Of a DNA stretch of 64,000 nt, positions 49,342 to 58,245 are shown one piece after another (within the stretch, counting starts at the first letter, position 1; every line of letters starts with the position of its first letter). The notes beneath the pieces were generated by a model. It was not told where the DNA came from and searched no databases. It saw only the letters and a program-made list of their open reading frames with translations. A program made the position numbers and the translations under genes. The stretch is from an uncultured Kiloniellaceae bacterium (GTDB taxonomy: Bacteria > Pseudomonadota > Alphaproteobacteria > Kiloniellales > Kiloniellaceae). Location: positions 434,001 to 498,000 of the forward strand of contig CANMQP010000005.1 in assembly GCA_947500035.1 (NCBI GenBank), in the 5' to 3' direction.

Positions 49342-50126
49342 TCTCCGGCCCGTCCGGAATCGCGCCGGCAGCTTTGCCGGCCTTGCCACCGGGTTTTAAC
49401 CTGATCGTGCTCGATAGCGTCGGGAGCACCAACGACGAAGCCCGCCGCCTCGCCGAGGAGGGCGCCGCCCATGGCACCATTGTATGGGCCGGCGAGCAGA
49501 CCAAGGGCCGGGGCCGCCAGGGCCGCAGCTGGACCAGTCCGCGCGGCAATCTCTATCTTTCCATCGTTCTGCGGCCGGACTGCGCCCCGAGCGAGGCGGC
49601 CCAGCTCAGCTTTGTAGCCTGTGTGGCCCTTGGCGAAGCCATCTCAAACTTGGCCGGAAGCCGCGTCGAGGTTACCTATAAGTGGCCCAATGACGTGATG
49701 TTCAACGGCAAAAAGGGTGTGGGCCTGCTGCTGGAATCCAAATCGACTCCCGCCGGAGAAGTGGATTGGGTCATCGTGGGCATGGGAACCAATATCGAGC
49801 ATTTCCCCGAGGACGCCCGTTACCCCGCCAGTTCGCTTCGAAAGGAAGGGGCGCCAGCGTCGCTGGTGGCTGCGACACTGCTCCAGGAACTGGCGCGCCA
49901 GCTCGAAACCTGGCTGGATGTCTGGCGCAAACGCGGTTTCGGGGATATTCGCGCGGCCTGGAAACAGCGCGCGCAGGGGGTGGGACGTTCGATCGAGGTG
50001 CGCCTGCCCAATGAGACTCTGACCGGTGTGTTCGGCGATCTGGATCATGATGGGGCGCTGATCCTGAAACTCGAAGATGGCCGGACCAGGACCATTACCG
50101 CGGGAGATGTCTTTCCTCACAGCTGA
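49338..50126 (+). CDS. birA: Biotin-[acetyl-CoA-carboxylase] ligase
   Basis: 262 residues, group I enzyme: catalytic and C-terminal domains only, with no DNA-binding N-terminus, so it does not act as a repressor. It makes biotinyl-AMP and attaches biotin to carrier proteins. Motifs: [14 protein letters not shown], the biotin-binding [19 protein letters not shown], and [20 protein letters not shown]. Position after nuoN is conserved in alphaproteobacteria. Confidence 0.95.
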   Translation: MISGPSGIAPAALPALPPGFNLIVLDSVGSTNDEARRLAEEGAAHGTIVWAGEQTKGRGRQGRSWTSPRGNLYLSIVLRPDCAPSEAAQLSFVACVALGEAISNLAGSRVEVTYKWPNDVMFNGKKGVGLLLESKSTPAGEVDWVIVGMGTNIEHFPEDARYPASSLRKEGAPASLVAATLLQELARQLETWLDVWRKRGFGDIRAAWKQRAQGVGRSIEVRLPNETLTGVFGDLDHDGALILKLEDGRTRTITAGDVFPHS

Positions 50127-50209
50127 TAACGGGCCATATAACAGGTTCGGGGAGCTACCGCTGAGCGTTCTCGGGCGGTGCTGCTGAGAGGGTGGATCGG
50201 AGACGACAC

Positions 50210-50983
50210 ATGCTTCTGACTATTGATTCCGGAAACACCAACGCGGTTTTTGCCGTCTATGACGGCGAGACGCGGCGGGGCGTCTGGCGGGCCTCCAGCG
50301 ATCCGCGCAGAACCGCGGATGAATACGCGGTCTGGCTGACCCAGTTGATGGCCCTGGAAGGTCTTACCCTGAAGGACATCACGGGCTCTATCATCGCCAA
50401 TGTGGTGCCCGCGGCGCGCTTCAGCCTGCGCAAGCTCTGTAATCAGTATCTTGGATCGGAACCTCTGGTCATCGGCGAAGCGAACGTCGATCTGGGCATA
50501 GAGAACCGCATTGACCGGCCCCAAAGTGCTGGTGCCGACCGGCTTGTGAATGCGGTCGCCGCGCACCATCTCTATGGCGGTCCGGCCATCGTGATCGACT
50601 TCGGGACCGCAACGAACTTCGATATCGTCGCCGCGGACGGCGCTTACGAAGGGGGTGTGATTGCCCCCGCAGCTCAGCATTCCGTCGACGCATTGTATCG
50701 GGTTGCTGCCCAGTTGCCCCGCGTTGCGATCGAACGCCCGGCCAATGTGATCGGCAAGGACACGGTACCGGCCATGCAGTCGGGCATATTCTGGGGCTAT
50801 GTCGGGCTGATCGAGGGGCTGGTGAAGCGTATCAAGGATGAGTACGGGCAGGAGATGAAGGTGATTGGCACCGGAGGTCTCGCGCCGATCTATGCAGCGG
50901 CGACCGATGCCATAGAATTGGTTGATCAGGACCTGACCTTACGCGGCTTAAACCTCATTTACCGCGAAAATCAGAACGGATGA
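50210..50983 (+). CDS. coaX: Type III pantothenate kinase
   Basis: 257 residues from ATG 50210. First step of coenzyme A synthesis, phosphorylation of pantothenate. Signatures: LLTIDSGNTNAVFAVYDG (phosphate loop), the pantothenate and dimer motif GADRLVNAVAAHHLYGG and FGTATNFDIV. The stop codon lies inside the first copy of a 14-base tandem repeat that fills the gap to the next gene. Confidence 0.94.
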   Translation: MLLTIDSGNTNAVFAVYDGETRRGVWRASSDPRRTADEYAVWLTQLMALEGLTLKDITGSIIANVVPAARFSLRKLCNQYLGSEPLVIGEANVDLGIENRIDRPQSAGADRLVNAVAAHHLYGGPAIVIDFGTATNFDIVAADGAYEGGVIAPAAQHSVDALYRVAAQLPRVAIERPANVIGKDTVPAMQSGIFWGYVGLIEGLVKRIKDEYGQEMKVIGTGGLAPIYAAATDAIELVDQDLTLRGLNLIYRENQNG

Positions 50984-51039
50984 CCCAGAGTGGATAACCC
51001 AGAGTGGATAACCCAGAGTGGATAACCCTGAACGGATGA
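50970..51039 (+). repeat. 14-bp tandem repeat starting in the coaX stop codon
   Basis: Five 14-base units: 50970-50983 (contains the coaX TGA), three identical copies of cccagagtggataa at 50984-50997, 50998-51011 and 51012-51025, then a divergent copy at 51026-51039. The first and last copies share gaacggatga. Likely a slippage expansion. Confidence 0.9.
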
Positions 51040-51043
51040 CTTT

Positions 51044-52738
51044 GTGCCCTTAGACAGCAAAGCGGCGAAAATGAAGGCCGACGAACTCTTCTTCCTGCCT
51101 CTGGGCGGGGCGGGCGAGATCGGGATGAACCTGAACCTCTATGGCCATGGCGATCAGTGGCTGATGGTCGATCTGGGCATCACCTTCGCGGGACCCGAGT
51201 TACCCGGCGTCGATGTCCTGATGCCGGACCCGCGCTTTATTGTCGAGCGGCGCGATCAACTGGCGGGCCTGCTGCTGACCCACGCCCACGAAGATCACAT
51301 CGGTGCGGTTCCCTATCTTTGGAAGCAACTACGTTGCCCCCTCTATGCGACGCCCTTCACCCGCTCCATGCTGGAGCGCAAGCTGAAGGAAGCCGGGCTT
51401 TTCGAGGCGGCGCCGATCACCGAGATTCCCATGTCGGGACGTGTCTCCATCGGCAAGTTCGATATCGAACTGATTACCCTGACCCATTCGATCCCCGAGC
51501 CCAATGCGGTCGTGATCCGCACGGCGGCGGGAAACGTCCTGCACACGGGCGACTGGAAGCTCGACGACGACCCTCTGGTCGGCGACAACTTCGACGAGGC
51601 GCGTCTGAAGGCTCTGGCCGACGAAGACATCCTCGCCATGGTGTGCGATTCGACCAACGCACTCAATGCGGAGGAAACCGGTTCTGAAAGCGAGGTCCGC
51701 GAGCACCTGATGGAGCTGGTCGGCGGGCTGGAACAGCGGGTCGCCATTGCCTGTTTCGCCAGCAACGTGGCCCGCTTCGAGACCATCGTGCGCGCGGCAG
51801 AAGCCCATGGACGGCGGGTCGCTCTTTTGGGCCGCTCCATGCACCGTATCCACGAGGCGGCGCGGGAGAACGGCTACATGCCCGATTTGCCGCCTTTCCT
51901 GTCGGAAAAAGACATCGATTACCTGCCGCGCAACGAGGTTCTTTTGCTCTGCACCGGCAGCCAGGGTGAGCCACGCTCGGCGCTTTGGCGGATTGCCCAC
52001 GGCGATCACAGAGAGGTCCATCTGGATGAGGGTGACGCCGTGATTTTTTCCTCGCGTGTGATCCCAGGCAACGAAACCTCGATCTTTGCGCTCCAGAACA
52101 CTCTGGTCAGCCGCGGGATCGACGTGATCACCGACGATGATGCCTTCATCCATGTCTCCGGGCATCCCGGACGTCCTGAGCTGGCCCAGATGTACCAATG
52201 GGTCCGTCCGCGCGTTGCGGTGCCGGTCCACGGCGAGCAGCGGCATTTGATGGCCCATGCCGATCTCGCGCGTGAATGTCAGATCCCAGAGCAGATACCG
52301 GGCCAGAACGGCGCCATGATCCGTCTTGCGCCCGGCCGCGCAGAGGTGGTGGATCATGTGCCCTCCGGCCGCCTTGCGCTCGAGGGCAGCCGCTTGATCG
52401 GCACGGACAGCCTCATCCTCAAAGAACGGCAGCGCATGGCCTATAACGGCGCTATCGCGGTCACACTTGCATTGACGGCAAAGGGGACTCTTGCCAGCGC
52501 GCCGCTGGTGACCTTTCATGGGGTCTACGACGAGGATCTCGATGAAGACCAGATCGATGATGTGGTCGACGCCATCGAACAGGCTTTGAAGGGCTTGCGC
52601 GCGGCGCAGCGCCGGGACGACGATGTTGTGGCGGAGGAAGTACGGATTGCGGTGCGACGATCGGTCAGGCGGGATCTGGAGAAGAAACCTGTTACCACTG
52701 TGCATGTGGTGCGTTTGGATAGAGCGGAGAGCGATTAA
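51044..52738 (+). CDS. rnj: Ribonuclease J
   Basis: 564 residues. A metallo-beta-lactamase and beta-CASP RNase, endo- and 5'-exonuclease, acting in mRNA turnover and rRNA processing in alphaproteobacteria. The zinc motif HxHxDH is His80, His82, Asp84, His85 in LLTHAHEDHIGAVPYLW. Further parts: LTHSIPEPNAVVI, GDWKLDDDP, MVCDSTNA and the beta-CASP VHVSGHPGRPELA. GTG at 51044 is given; ATG at 51071 is equally possible because neither has a clear ribosome site. Stop and the mce ATG are adjacent. Confidence 0.94.
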   Translation: MPLDSKAAKMKADELFFLPLGGAGEIGMNLNLYGHGDQWLMVDLGITFAGPELPGVDVLMPDPRFIVERRDQLAGLLLTHAHEDHIGAVPYLWKQLRCPLYATPFTRSMLERKLKEAGLFEAAPITEIPMSGRVSIGKFDIELITLTHSIPEPNAVVIRTAAGNVLHTGDWKLDDDPLVGDNFDEARLKALADEDILAMVCDSTNALNAEETGSESEVREHLMELVGGLEQRVAIACFASNVARFETIVRAAEAHGRRVALLGRSMHRIHEAARENGYMPDLPPFLSEKDIDYLPRNEVLLLCTGSQGEPRSALWRIAHGDHREVHLDEGDAVIFSSRVIPGNETSIFALQNTLVSRGIDVITDDDAFIHVSGHPGRPELAQMYQWVRPRVAVPVHGEQRHLMAHADLARECQIPEQIPGQNGAMIRLAPGRAEVVDHVPSGRLALEGSRLIGTDSLILKERQRMAYNGAIAVTLALTAKGTLASAPLVTFHGVYDEDLDEDQIDDVVDAIEQALKGLRAAQRRDDDVVAEEVRIAVRRSVRRDLEKKPVTTVHVVRLDRAESD

Positions 52739-53143
52739 ATGATTGGCAGACTAAATCATGTGGCGATTGCCGTACCGGATCTGGATGCGGCGGTTGCGCA
52801 GTATCGGGATATGCTGGGGGGGAAGGTCTCCGAACCCCAGGCGCAGCCGGACCATGGGGTCACCGTTGTGTTTGTCGAGCTACCCAACACAAAGATCGAG
52901 CTGCTGCATCCGCTGGGTGAAAACTCGCCGATCGCAGCGTTCCTGGAGCGCAACGCCAGCGGCGGCATTCATCACATCTGCTACGAAGTCGACGATATCT
53001 ACGCCGCGCGCGACAAGCTGAAAGCCGGGGGCGCCCGGGTTCTTGGCGATGGCGAACCCAAGATCGGCGCGCATGACAAGCCGGTTTTGTTTCTGCATCC
53101 CAAAGACTTCTGCGGGTCTTTGGTTGAGTTGGAGCAGGCATAA
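52739..53143 (+). CDS. mce: Methylmalonyl-CoA epimerase
   Basis: 134 residues, two glyoxalase-type beta-alpha-beta repeats. It interconverts the (S) and (R) forms of methylmalonyl-CoA in propionyl-CoA breakdown. Signatures: RLNHVAIAVPDLDAAVAQYRD (metal His), TKIELLHPLGENSPI (Glu) and GGIHHICYEVDDI (His). Starts directly after the rnj stop. Confidence 0.93.
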   Translation: MIGRLNHVAIAVPDLDAAVAQYRDMLGGKVSEPQAQPDHGVTVVFVELPNTKIELLHPLGENSPIAAFLERNASGGIHHICYEVDDIYAARDKLKAGGARVLGDGEPKIGAHDKPVLFLHPKDFCGSLVELEQA

Positions 53144-53182
53144 ATCTGCCTGCGTCGTTAAGGTGAGTTTGAGAGCCGTCCC

Positions 53183-53419
53183 ATGAATTGGTTCACCGGT
53201 ATTCTGGTCTACGTCATCGTCTGGTGGGTGATGCTCTTCGCGGTTCTGCCCTGGGGTGTGCGCAAGGTGGAGAACCCGGAAGAGGGACACGAAGTCGGAG
53301 CGCCGGCCAACCCGATGCTTGGGCGGAAAGCGCTGATCACCACGGGCCTGGCCGCGGTTGTCTGGGTTGCCATCTACTTTGCACTCGAGAACAAAGTGAT
53401 TCCCTTGCGGGTCGAGTAA
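53183..53419 (+). CDS. DUF1467 small membrane protein
   Basis: 78 residues with two membrane helices (about 1-25 and 50-70) around a short conserved loop GVRKVENPEEGHEVGAP. This is the pattern of the DUF1467 family, found almost only in alphaproteobacteria and often after mce. Function unknown. Confidence 0.85.
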   Translation: MNWFTGILVYVIVWWVMLFAVLPWGVRKVENPEEGHEVGAPANPMLGRKALITTGLAAVVWVAIYFALENKVIPLRVE

Positions 53420-54111
53420 GCCGGCGCAACCGGAACATTGGCTTGAGAGACCTGCGTCAAACCCTTGGTACAACAGTGAATTTCTGTGGTTTCCGACGAG
53501 GTTGAGGTTTGTCTTGACGGATGAGGCAGGGGTGTCTGACGAGGCATGGGCCGTTTGTGAAAACGCAAAAAAATAAGGCAAGCCTCTCGATCGGAAAGGC
53601 TTGCCACGCATAACGGCCTACTTATTTTTGCCGCGAGTTTTTTACTCGCTTGGAAATTTTGTGCTCCGGGCCCCCTAAACTTGGACCGTACCGCGCGGGC
53701 GGTTTGTTTTTTTTAGTTGAGTTCTTTTAGAGCAACTTTTTTGCGCAGTCACTAAATTTTTCTCGGAAATCCGCCGTTTTTTCGCTGCAGTGCAACAAAA
53801 ACGTAGCCTGCGGCACCTTAATTCAACCGCGGTCTGATCCCAAAAATGGTATATAGATTAGACCGTTAACCCTATGTGGAGTGGGGTTTTATCAGGTTCG
53901 CATAGCAATAAATTTCTGGATGAGTTGGTACTGCATATCTTTTATTCACCTGCGCCGTTCTTTTGTGCAGAGAAGGATTGAGAAGGCCGAGTAAAGGCGC
54001 TCAGGTCCCGGCGTCAGACCGGCAGCTACGCCGCAAAACGACCGTGAAGCAGATCCGGCTCTCGCGACAAGTTATTGTTACTTCCTTAACACGCAGATTG
54101 TAAGCTGCGGC
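53420..54111. other. 692-base gap with an orphan minus-strand terminator
   Basis: No convincing gene on either strand. The first 400 bases are AT-rich with long T-runs, and contain the minus-strand terminator at 53567-53605 and a small repeat gcgag/ctcgc at about 53632-53649. The last 230 bases show nothing specific apart from the likely promoter of the next gene. Confidence 0.5.
53567..53605 (-). terminator. Rho-independent terminator on the minus strand
   Basis: ggcaagcct (53577-53585) and aggcttgcc (53597-53605) form a perfect 9-bp stem. On the minus strand it is followed by ttattttttt; on the plus strand no T-run follows. No minus-strand gene ends here, so it may end an unannotated RNA that starts to the right. 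Confidence 0.7.
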
Positions 54112-54633
54112 ATGCAGCGAAACCAAGACCAGACTCACGTTCCGGGATTCTTCCGTGGCTGCTTGTTCGGCGGACTGGCATTCCTTGTTGGTCTCACGTC
54201 AAACGCAGCGCTTGGCGCGCAGCAGCGCGAGGACGCGAGCAGCGACCGGCAGCGTGTCGTCATCGAGATCACCGACGCCGACTGCCGGCTTCTGACACGG
54301 CATCAGCCGGACGAAGATGTGGCTTTTCAGCCTGGTGTCGATGCCCGTGGGCGCCCGGTCGCGCCTGCAGATCTGAACGGAGGCGGACAGGGTGGCGTCT
54401 CACGTCTCGAGACACCCAAGCGGATTGTCATTCCGATTGAGGTGGAGCTTTTCGAGCGGTTCGGCGTGCCCGCGAATGCGGATCTCTTTAAGGCCGACGC
54501 CAAGGTTGGCCAGGTCATCTACGAGGATGGAAAGCTCTTCTACAACGGACAGCGCCTGGCGGACGGCGCATCTGATGAGTTCCTTCTGATCTGCAAGGAG
54601 GTCCTGGAGGCAGAAGCGGTGTCTCCAAAGTAG
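54112..54633 (+). CDS. Secreted protein of unknown function, 173 residues
   Basis: Signal peptide: basic start, hydrophobic GCLFGGLAFLVGLTSNAALG, cleavage near residue 36. The mature domain begins with VVIEITDADCRLLTRHQPDEDVAFQPGVD and has two cysteines (in DADCRLL and LLICKEVL) that could form a disulfide. The rest alternates in a beta-rich pattern with PIEVELFERFGVP and GKLFYNGQRL. I recall similar uncharacterised secreted proteins in alphaproteobacteria upstream of proS, but cannot name a function. No clear ribosome site precedes the ATG. Confidence 0.7.
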   Translation: MQRNQDQTHVPGFFRGCLFGGLAFLVGLTSNAALGAQQREDASSDRQRVVIEITDADCRLLTRHQPDEDVAFQPGVDARGRPVAPADLNGGGQGGVSRLETPKRIVIPIEVELFERFGVPANADLFKADAKVGQVIYEDGKLFYNGQRLADGASDEFLLICKEVLEAEAVSPK

Positions 54634-54832
54634 ATTTCAGCTTTCTCTTTCCGCGCGCCTCCTGGAGCGGATTTCAGAGGCGGGGAGCCTGGTTTCGGCC
54701 TCAAGAGGGTCTGCTGCCATGGACATGCCACATTCCATCCCATATACACAGAACCCAGTTTTATCCGGTCGGTTGCAGTCGTTACATTTGCATGACGCAT
54801 CCGGTCATATCACCCGCTCCCAAGAGGAATAG

Positions 54833-56152
54833 ATGCGTCTCTCCAACTACTTCATGCCCACGCTCAAAGAGACACCGACCGAGGCGCAGATCGTCTCGCA
54901 CCGGCTGATGCTGCGCGCGGGGATGGTCCGTCAGGCCAGCGCCGGAATTTACTCCTGGCTGCCGCTTGGATTGCGGGTGCTCAGAAAGATCGAACAGATC
55001 GTCCGGGAGGAACAGGACCGCGCCGGGGCTCAGGAAGTTCTGATGCCGACCATCCAGTCCGCGGACCTTTGGAGAGAATCCGGCCGTTACGACGACTACG
55101 GTAAGGAGATGCTGCGGATCGTCGACCGGCACAACCGAGATATGCTGTACGGGCCCACCAATGAAGAGCTGATCACCGAGATCTTCCGGAATTCAGTGAA
55201 GAGCTATCGCGATCTGCCAAAGAATCTCTATCACATCCAGTGGAAATTCCGCGACGAGGTCAGACCGCGTTTCGGGGTGATGCGCGGGCGCGAGTTCCTG
55301 ATGAAGGACGCCTATTCCTTCGATCTGGATTACGAGAGCGCCAAGACCTCCTACAACAAGATGTTCGTGGCCTACCTGCGCACCTATGCCCGGATGGGTC
55401 TGAAGGCGATCCCCATGGCCGCGGATACCGGACCGATCGGCGGCGACCTGAGCCACGAGTTCATTATCCTCGCCGACACCGGCGAGAGCGCGATTTTCTG
55501 CCACAACGACTATCTGGAAGCCGACGTTCTGGCGAAAGACGCCGATTACGGCGGCGATCTGCAGGCGATCGTCGACTCCTGGACCAAACTCTACGCGGCG
55601 ACCGACGAGAAGCACGATCAGGCCGCCTTCGAAGCGCAGGTGCCCGAGGGCAAGCGGGTCGAGCGGCGCGGCATTGAGGTCGGCCACATCTTCTATTTCG
55701 GCGACAAGTATTCCAAACCCCTGGGCGCCGAGGTGGTGACACCTGATGGCAAGCAGGCGTCGGTTCTCATGGGCTCCTACGGTATTGGTGTCTCCCGGCT
55801 TGTCGGCGGCATTATCGAGGCCAGCCACGACGAGAACGGCATTATCTGGCCCGAGTCGGTCGCGCCCTACAAGGTCGGGCTGATCAATCTGCGCGCCGGC
55901 GATGCCGATTGCGTCAATGCCTGCGACGGTGCCTACGCAAGCCTGAACGCGGCTGGCGTCGAGGTGCTCTACGACGACCGTGACCTCGGGGCAGGCGCCA
56001 AATTCGCCGGCATGGATCTGATTGGCCTACCGTGGCAGCTCGTTATCGGTCCGCGCGGTCTGAAAAACGGGGTCGTTGAGCTGAAGAACCGCAAATCAGG
56101 TGAGCGCGAAGAGCTCACCCTGGATGCCGCCATCAACAAGCTTGCAGGCTAA
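54833..56152 (+). CDS. proS: Prolyl-tRNA synthetase, short alphaproteobacterial type
   Basis: 439 residues. Class II synthetase that charges tRNA-Pro. Signatures: motif 1 and 2 regions ([22 protein letters not shown] and [25 protein letters not shown]), and TNEELITEI. The insertion/editing domain present in the 570-residue E. coli enzyme is absent, as expected for this lineage. The C-terminal anticodon-binding domain runs from about residue 345. lolC begins four bases after the stop. Confidence 0.96.
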   Translation: MRLSNYFMPTLKETPTEAQIVSHRLMLRAGMVRQASAGIYSWLPLGLRVLRKIEQIVREEQDRAGAQEVLMPTIQSADLWRESGRYDDYGKEMLRIVDRHNRDMLYGPTNEELITEIFRNSVKSYRDLPKNLYHIQWKFRDEVRPRFGVMRGREFLMKDAYSFDLDYESAKTSYNKMFVAYLRTYARMGLKAIPMAADTGPIGGDLSHEFIILADTGESAIFCHNDYLEADVLAKDADYGGDLQAIVDSWTKLYAATDEKHDQAAFEAQVPEGKRVERRGIEVGHIFYFGDKYSKPLGAEVVTPDGKQASVLMGSYGIGVSRLVGGIIEASHDENGIIWPESVAPYKVGLINLRAGDADCVNACDGAYASLNAAGVEVLYDDRDLGAGAKFAGMDLIGLPWQLVIGPRGLKNGVVELKNRKSGEREELTLDAAINKLAG

Positions 56153-56156
56153 CCAT

Positions 56157-57404
56157 ATGGTTTTTGACGCTGTCGAGCGAATGGTGGCCATGCGCTACCT
56201 GCGCGCCCGCCGTAAGGAAGGTTTTATCTCTGTCATTGCCTGGATTTCCTTGATCGGAATCGCGCTTGGCGTGGCGACTCTGATCATCGTCATGGCGGTC
56301 ATGAACGGCTTCCGGCAGGAGCTGGTCAGCAACATCCTGGGTGTCGAAGGCCATGTCACGGTCGTCGGTACGACCGCTCCTTTCGACAACTACGAGGAAC
56401 TGACCGATCGGCTGCGGGCCATTCCGGGCGTCGAGAGTGCGGCGCCGCAGATCCAGGCGGATGTCATGCTGACGGCCGGTGGGACAGCGACCGGCGGGCG
56501 GATCCGCGGGATGTCCGGCGAAGATCTGAGGGCACGAGCTCAGATTGCAGACAATATCGTGCGCGGCTCGCTTGAGAACTTCGGTACGGATGATGGGGTC
56601 GCAATCGGCCGGGGCCTGGCCGCAAAGCTGCGCATTCGTGTCGGAGACAGGATCACCCTGGTCTCGCCCAACGGCACCGCGACGGTGATGGGAACGGTGC
56701 CGCGCTTAAAGGCCTACCGCGTCGCTGCGATCTTCGAGGTCGGCAACTACCTCTTCGACAACAGCTACATGTACGTACCGTTGGAAGCGGCGCAGCTCTT
56801 CTTCCGGATGCAGGGACGGGCCAATGCGGTCGAACTCTTCATCGATAATCTGGACGACCTGGATCAGATGACACCGGCTGTTCGGGCAGAGGCGGGGCCG
56901 GGTCTGCGAACCCTGGACTGGAAAAACTCCTACGGCAGCTTTTTCGACGTCATTCAGGTCGAACGCAACGTGATGTTCCTGATCCTGTCCTTGATCGTGG
57001 TCGTCGCGGCGTTGAACATTATTTCCGGACAGATCATGCTGGTGAAAGATAAGGGGCGGGATATTGCCATCCTGCGCACCATGGGTGCGACGCGGGGCAT
57101 GGTGCTGCGGATCTTCTTCGTAACGGGCGCCAGCATCGGTGTCGTGGGGACGGTGGCCGGGTTTATCCTGGGTCTTTCCTTCGCCGAGAACATCGACACC
57201 ATCAAGGGCTGGGTCGAACGGGTGCTGGACCGGCAGCTCTTTCCCCAGGAGTTTTACTTCCTGTCCCAACTGCCTGCGGAAGTTGTCGCCTCCGATGTTA
57301 TCCAGGTCGTCGGAATGGCGCTGGTGATCTCCTTTATCGCACCGCTGTTCCCGGCCTGGCGGGCGGCACGCATGGATCCGGTGGAGGCGCTGCGCTATGA
57401 ATGA
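56157..57404 (+). CDS. lolC: Lipoprotein-releasing ABC transporter permease LolC/LolE
   Basis: 415 residues from ATG 56157. FtsX/MacB-type permease: N-terminal helix ([31 protein letters not shown]), a large periplasmic domain (about 45-270), then three helices ending in [18 protein letters not shown]. It extracts mature lipoproteins from the inner membrane and passes them to LolA. One gene only, so a homodimeric (LolF-like) permease is likely. lolD starts within its end (8-base overlap). Confidence 0.93.
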   Translation: MVFDAVERMVAMRYLRARRKEGFISVIAWISLIGIALGVATLIIVMAVMNGFRQELVSNILGVEGHVTVVGTTAPFDNYEELTDRLRAIPGVESAAPQIQADVMLTAGGTATGGRIRGMSGEDLRARAQIADNIVRGSLENFGTDDGVAIGRGLAAKLRIRVGDRITLVSPNGTATVMGTVPRLKAYRVAAIFEVGNYLFDNSYMYVPLEAAQLFFRMQGRANAVELFIDNLDDLDQMTPAVRAEAGPGLRTLDWKNSYGSFFDVIQVERNVMFLILSLIVVVAALNIISGQIMLVKDKGRDIAILRTMGATRGMVLRIFFVTGASIGVVGTVAGFILGLSFAENIDTIKGWVERVLDRQLFPQEFYFLSQLPAEVVASDVIQVVGMALVISFIAPLFPAWRAARMDPVEALRYE

Positions 57405-58125
57405 TGCTTCCCCCAGCCAGGTTCAAACGCCGGGCAAAGCCGCCGGGACCGCAAACGACCGGGGTTTGCGCCTGAACGGGGTCAACAAAACCTTCCATCA
57501 GGGAAAAAGCGATCTCAATGTGCTGCGCGACGTCTCCTTGCGCGTCGAGCCGGGTGAGTTGGTCGCTTTGGTCGGGCCTTCCGGTGCCGGTAAGTCGACG
57601 CTTCTGCATATCGCGGGGCTTTTGGAATCTGCCGATAGCGGCGAGGTTCTTGTCGACGGCGCGCCGTCGTCGGCGCTGGACGATTCGGGACGCACGGCCC
57701 TGCGGCGTTCGACGATCGGCTTTGTCTATCAATACCATCATCTGCTGCCCGAGTTCTCCGCGGTCGAGAACATCATGCTGCCGCAGATGCTGGACGGTGT
57801 CTCGAAGTCCGCGGCGCGCGAGCGGGGAATGGAACTGCTCGAGATGGTGCATCTGACCAAGCGTGCGGAGCATCGCCCTGGACAGCTCTCCGGTGGTGAG
57901 CAGCAGCGGGTGGCCATCGCCCGTGGCCTTGCGAACCGTCCTGCAATCTTCCTCGCCGACGAGCCGACAGGCAATCTGGATCCGGACACCGCCGAGTCGG
58001 TTTTCAAGATTCTGATCAAGCTGGTACGGGATGCCGGCCTCGCGGCCTTGATCGCGACTCATAATCTCGAATTGGCCGCGCGCATGGACCGGACGCTCCG
58101 CTTTGAGCACGGCCAGGTTTCTTAA
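57397..58125 (+). CDS. lolD: Lipoprotein-releasing ABC transporter ATPase
   Basis: 242 residues. Walker [19 protein letters not shown], signature [19 protein letters not shown], Walker [13 protein letters not shown]. The Q-loop [19 protein letters not shown] is the LolD/MacB hallmark. The first 25 residues are a variable extension. Powers LolC; the overlap implies coupled translation. Confidence 0.96.
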   Translation: MNDASPSQVQTPGKAAGTANDRGLRLNGVNKTFHQGKSDLNVLRDVSLRVEPGELVALVGPSGAGKSTLLHIAGLLESADSGEVLVDGAPSSALDDSGRTALRRSTIGFVYQYHHLLPEFSAVENIMLPQMLDGVSKSAARERGMELLEMVHLTKRAEHRPGQLSGGEQQRVAIARGLANRPAIFLADEPTGNLDPDTAESVFKILIKLVRDAGLAALIATHNLELAARMDRTLRFEHGQVS

Positions 58126-58245
58126 GTAAAACAAACTCTTACGGAGACTGCCCGAACGGCCTGCACAGTGGACTGTGGATAACCTCGTTCGCGTTCTTCG
58201 CTTGTTCCGGCTGACAGGCCGGGGAGCGCGTGGAATCCTTGCAAC

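Noticed and set aside
50970-51039. CRISPR array or iteron origin
   Set aside because: Units are contiguous 14-mers without spacers, and there are no cas or rep genes nearby; it is a simple tandem repeat.
53600-53760. Small Lys/Arg-rich minus-strand peptide (about 25-50 codons)
   Set aside because: The frame lacks a credible start codon and ribosome site; composition reflects A-rich DNA.
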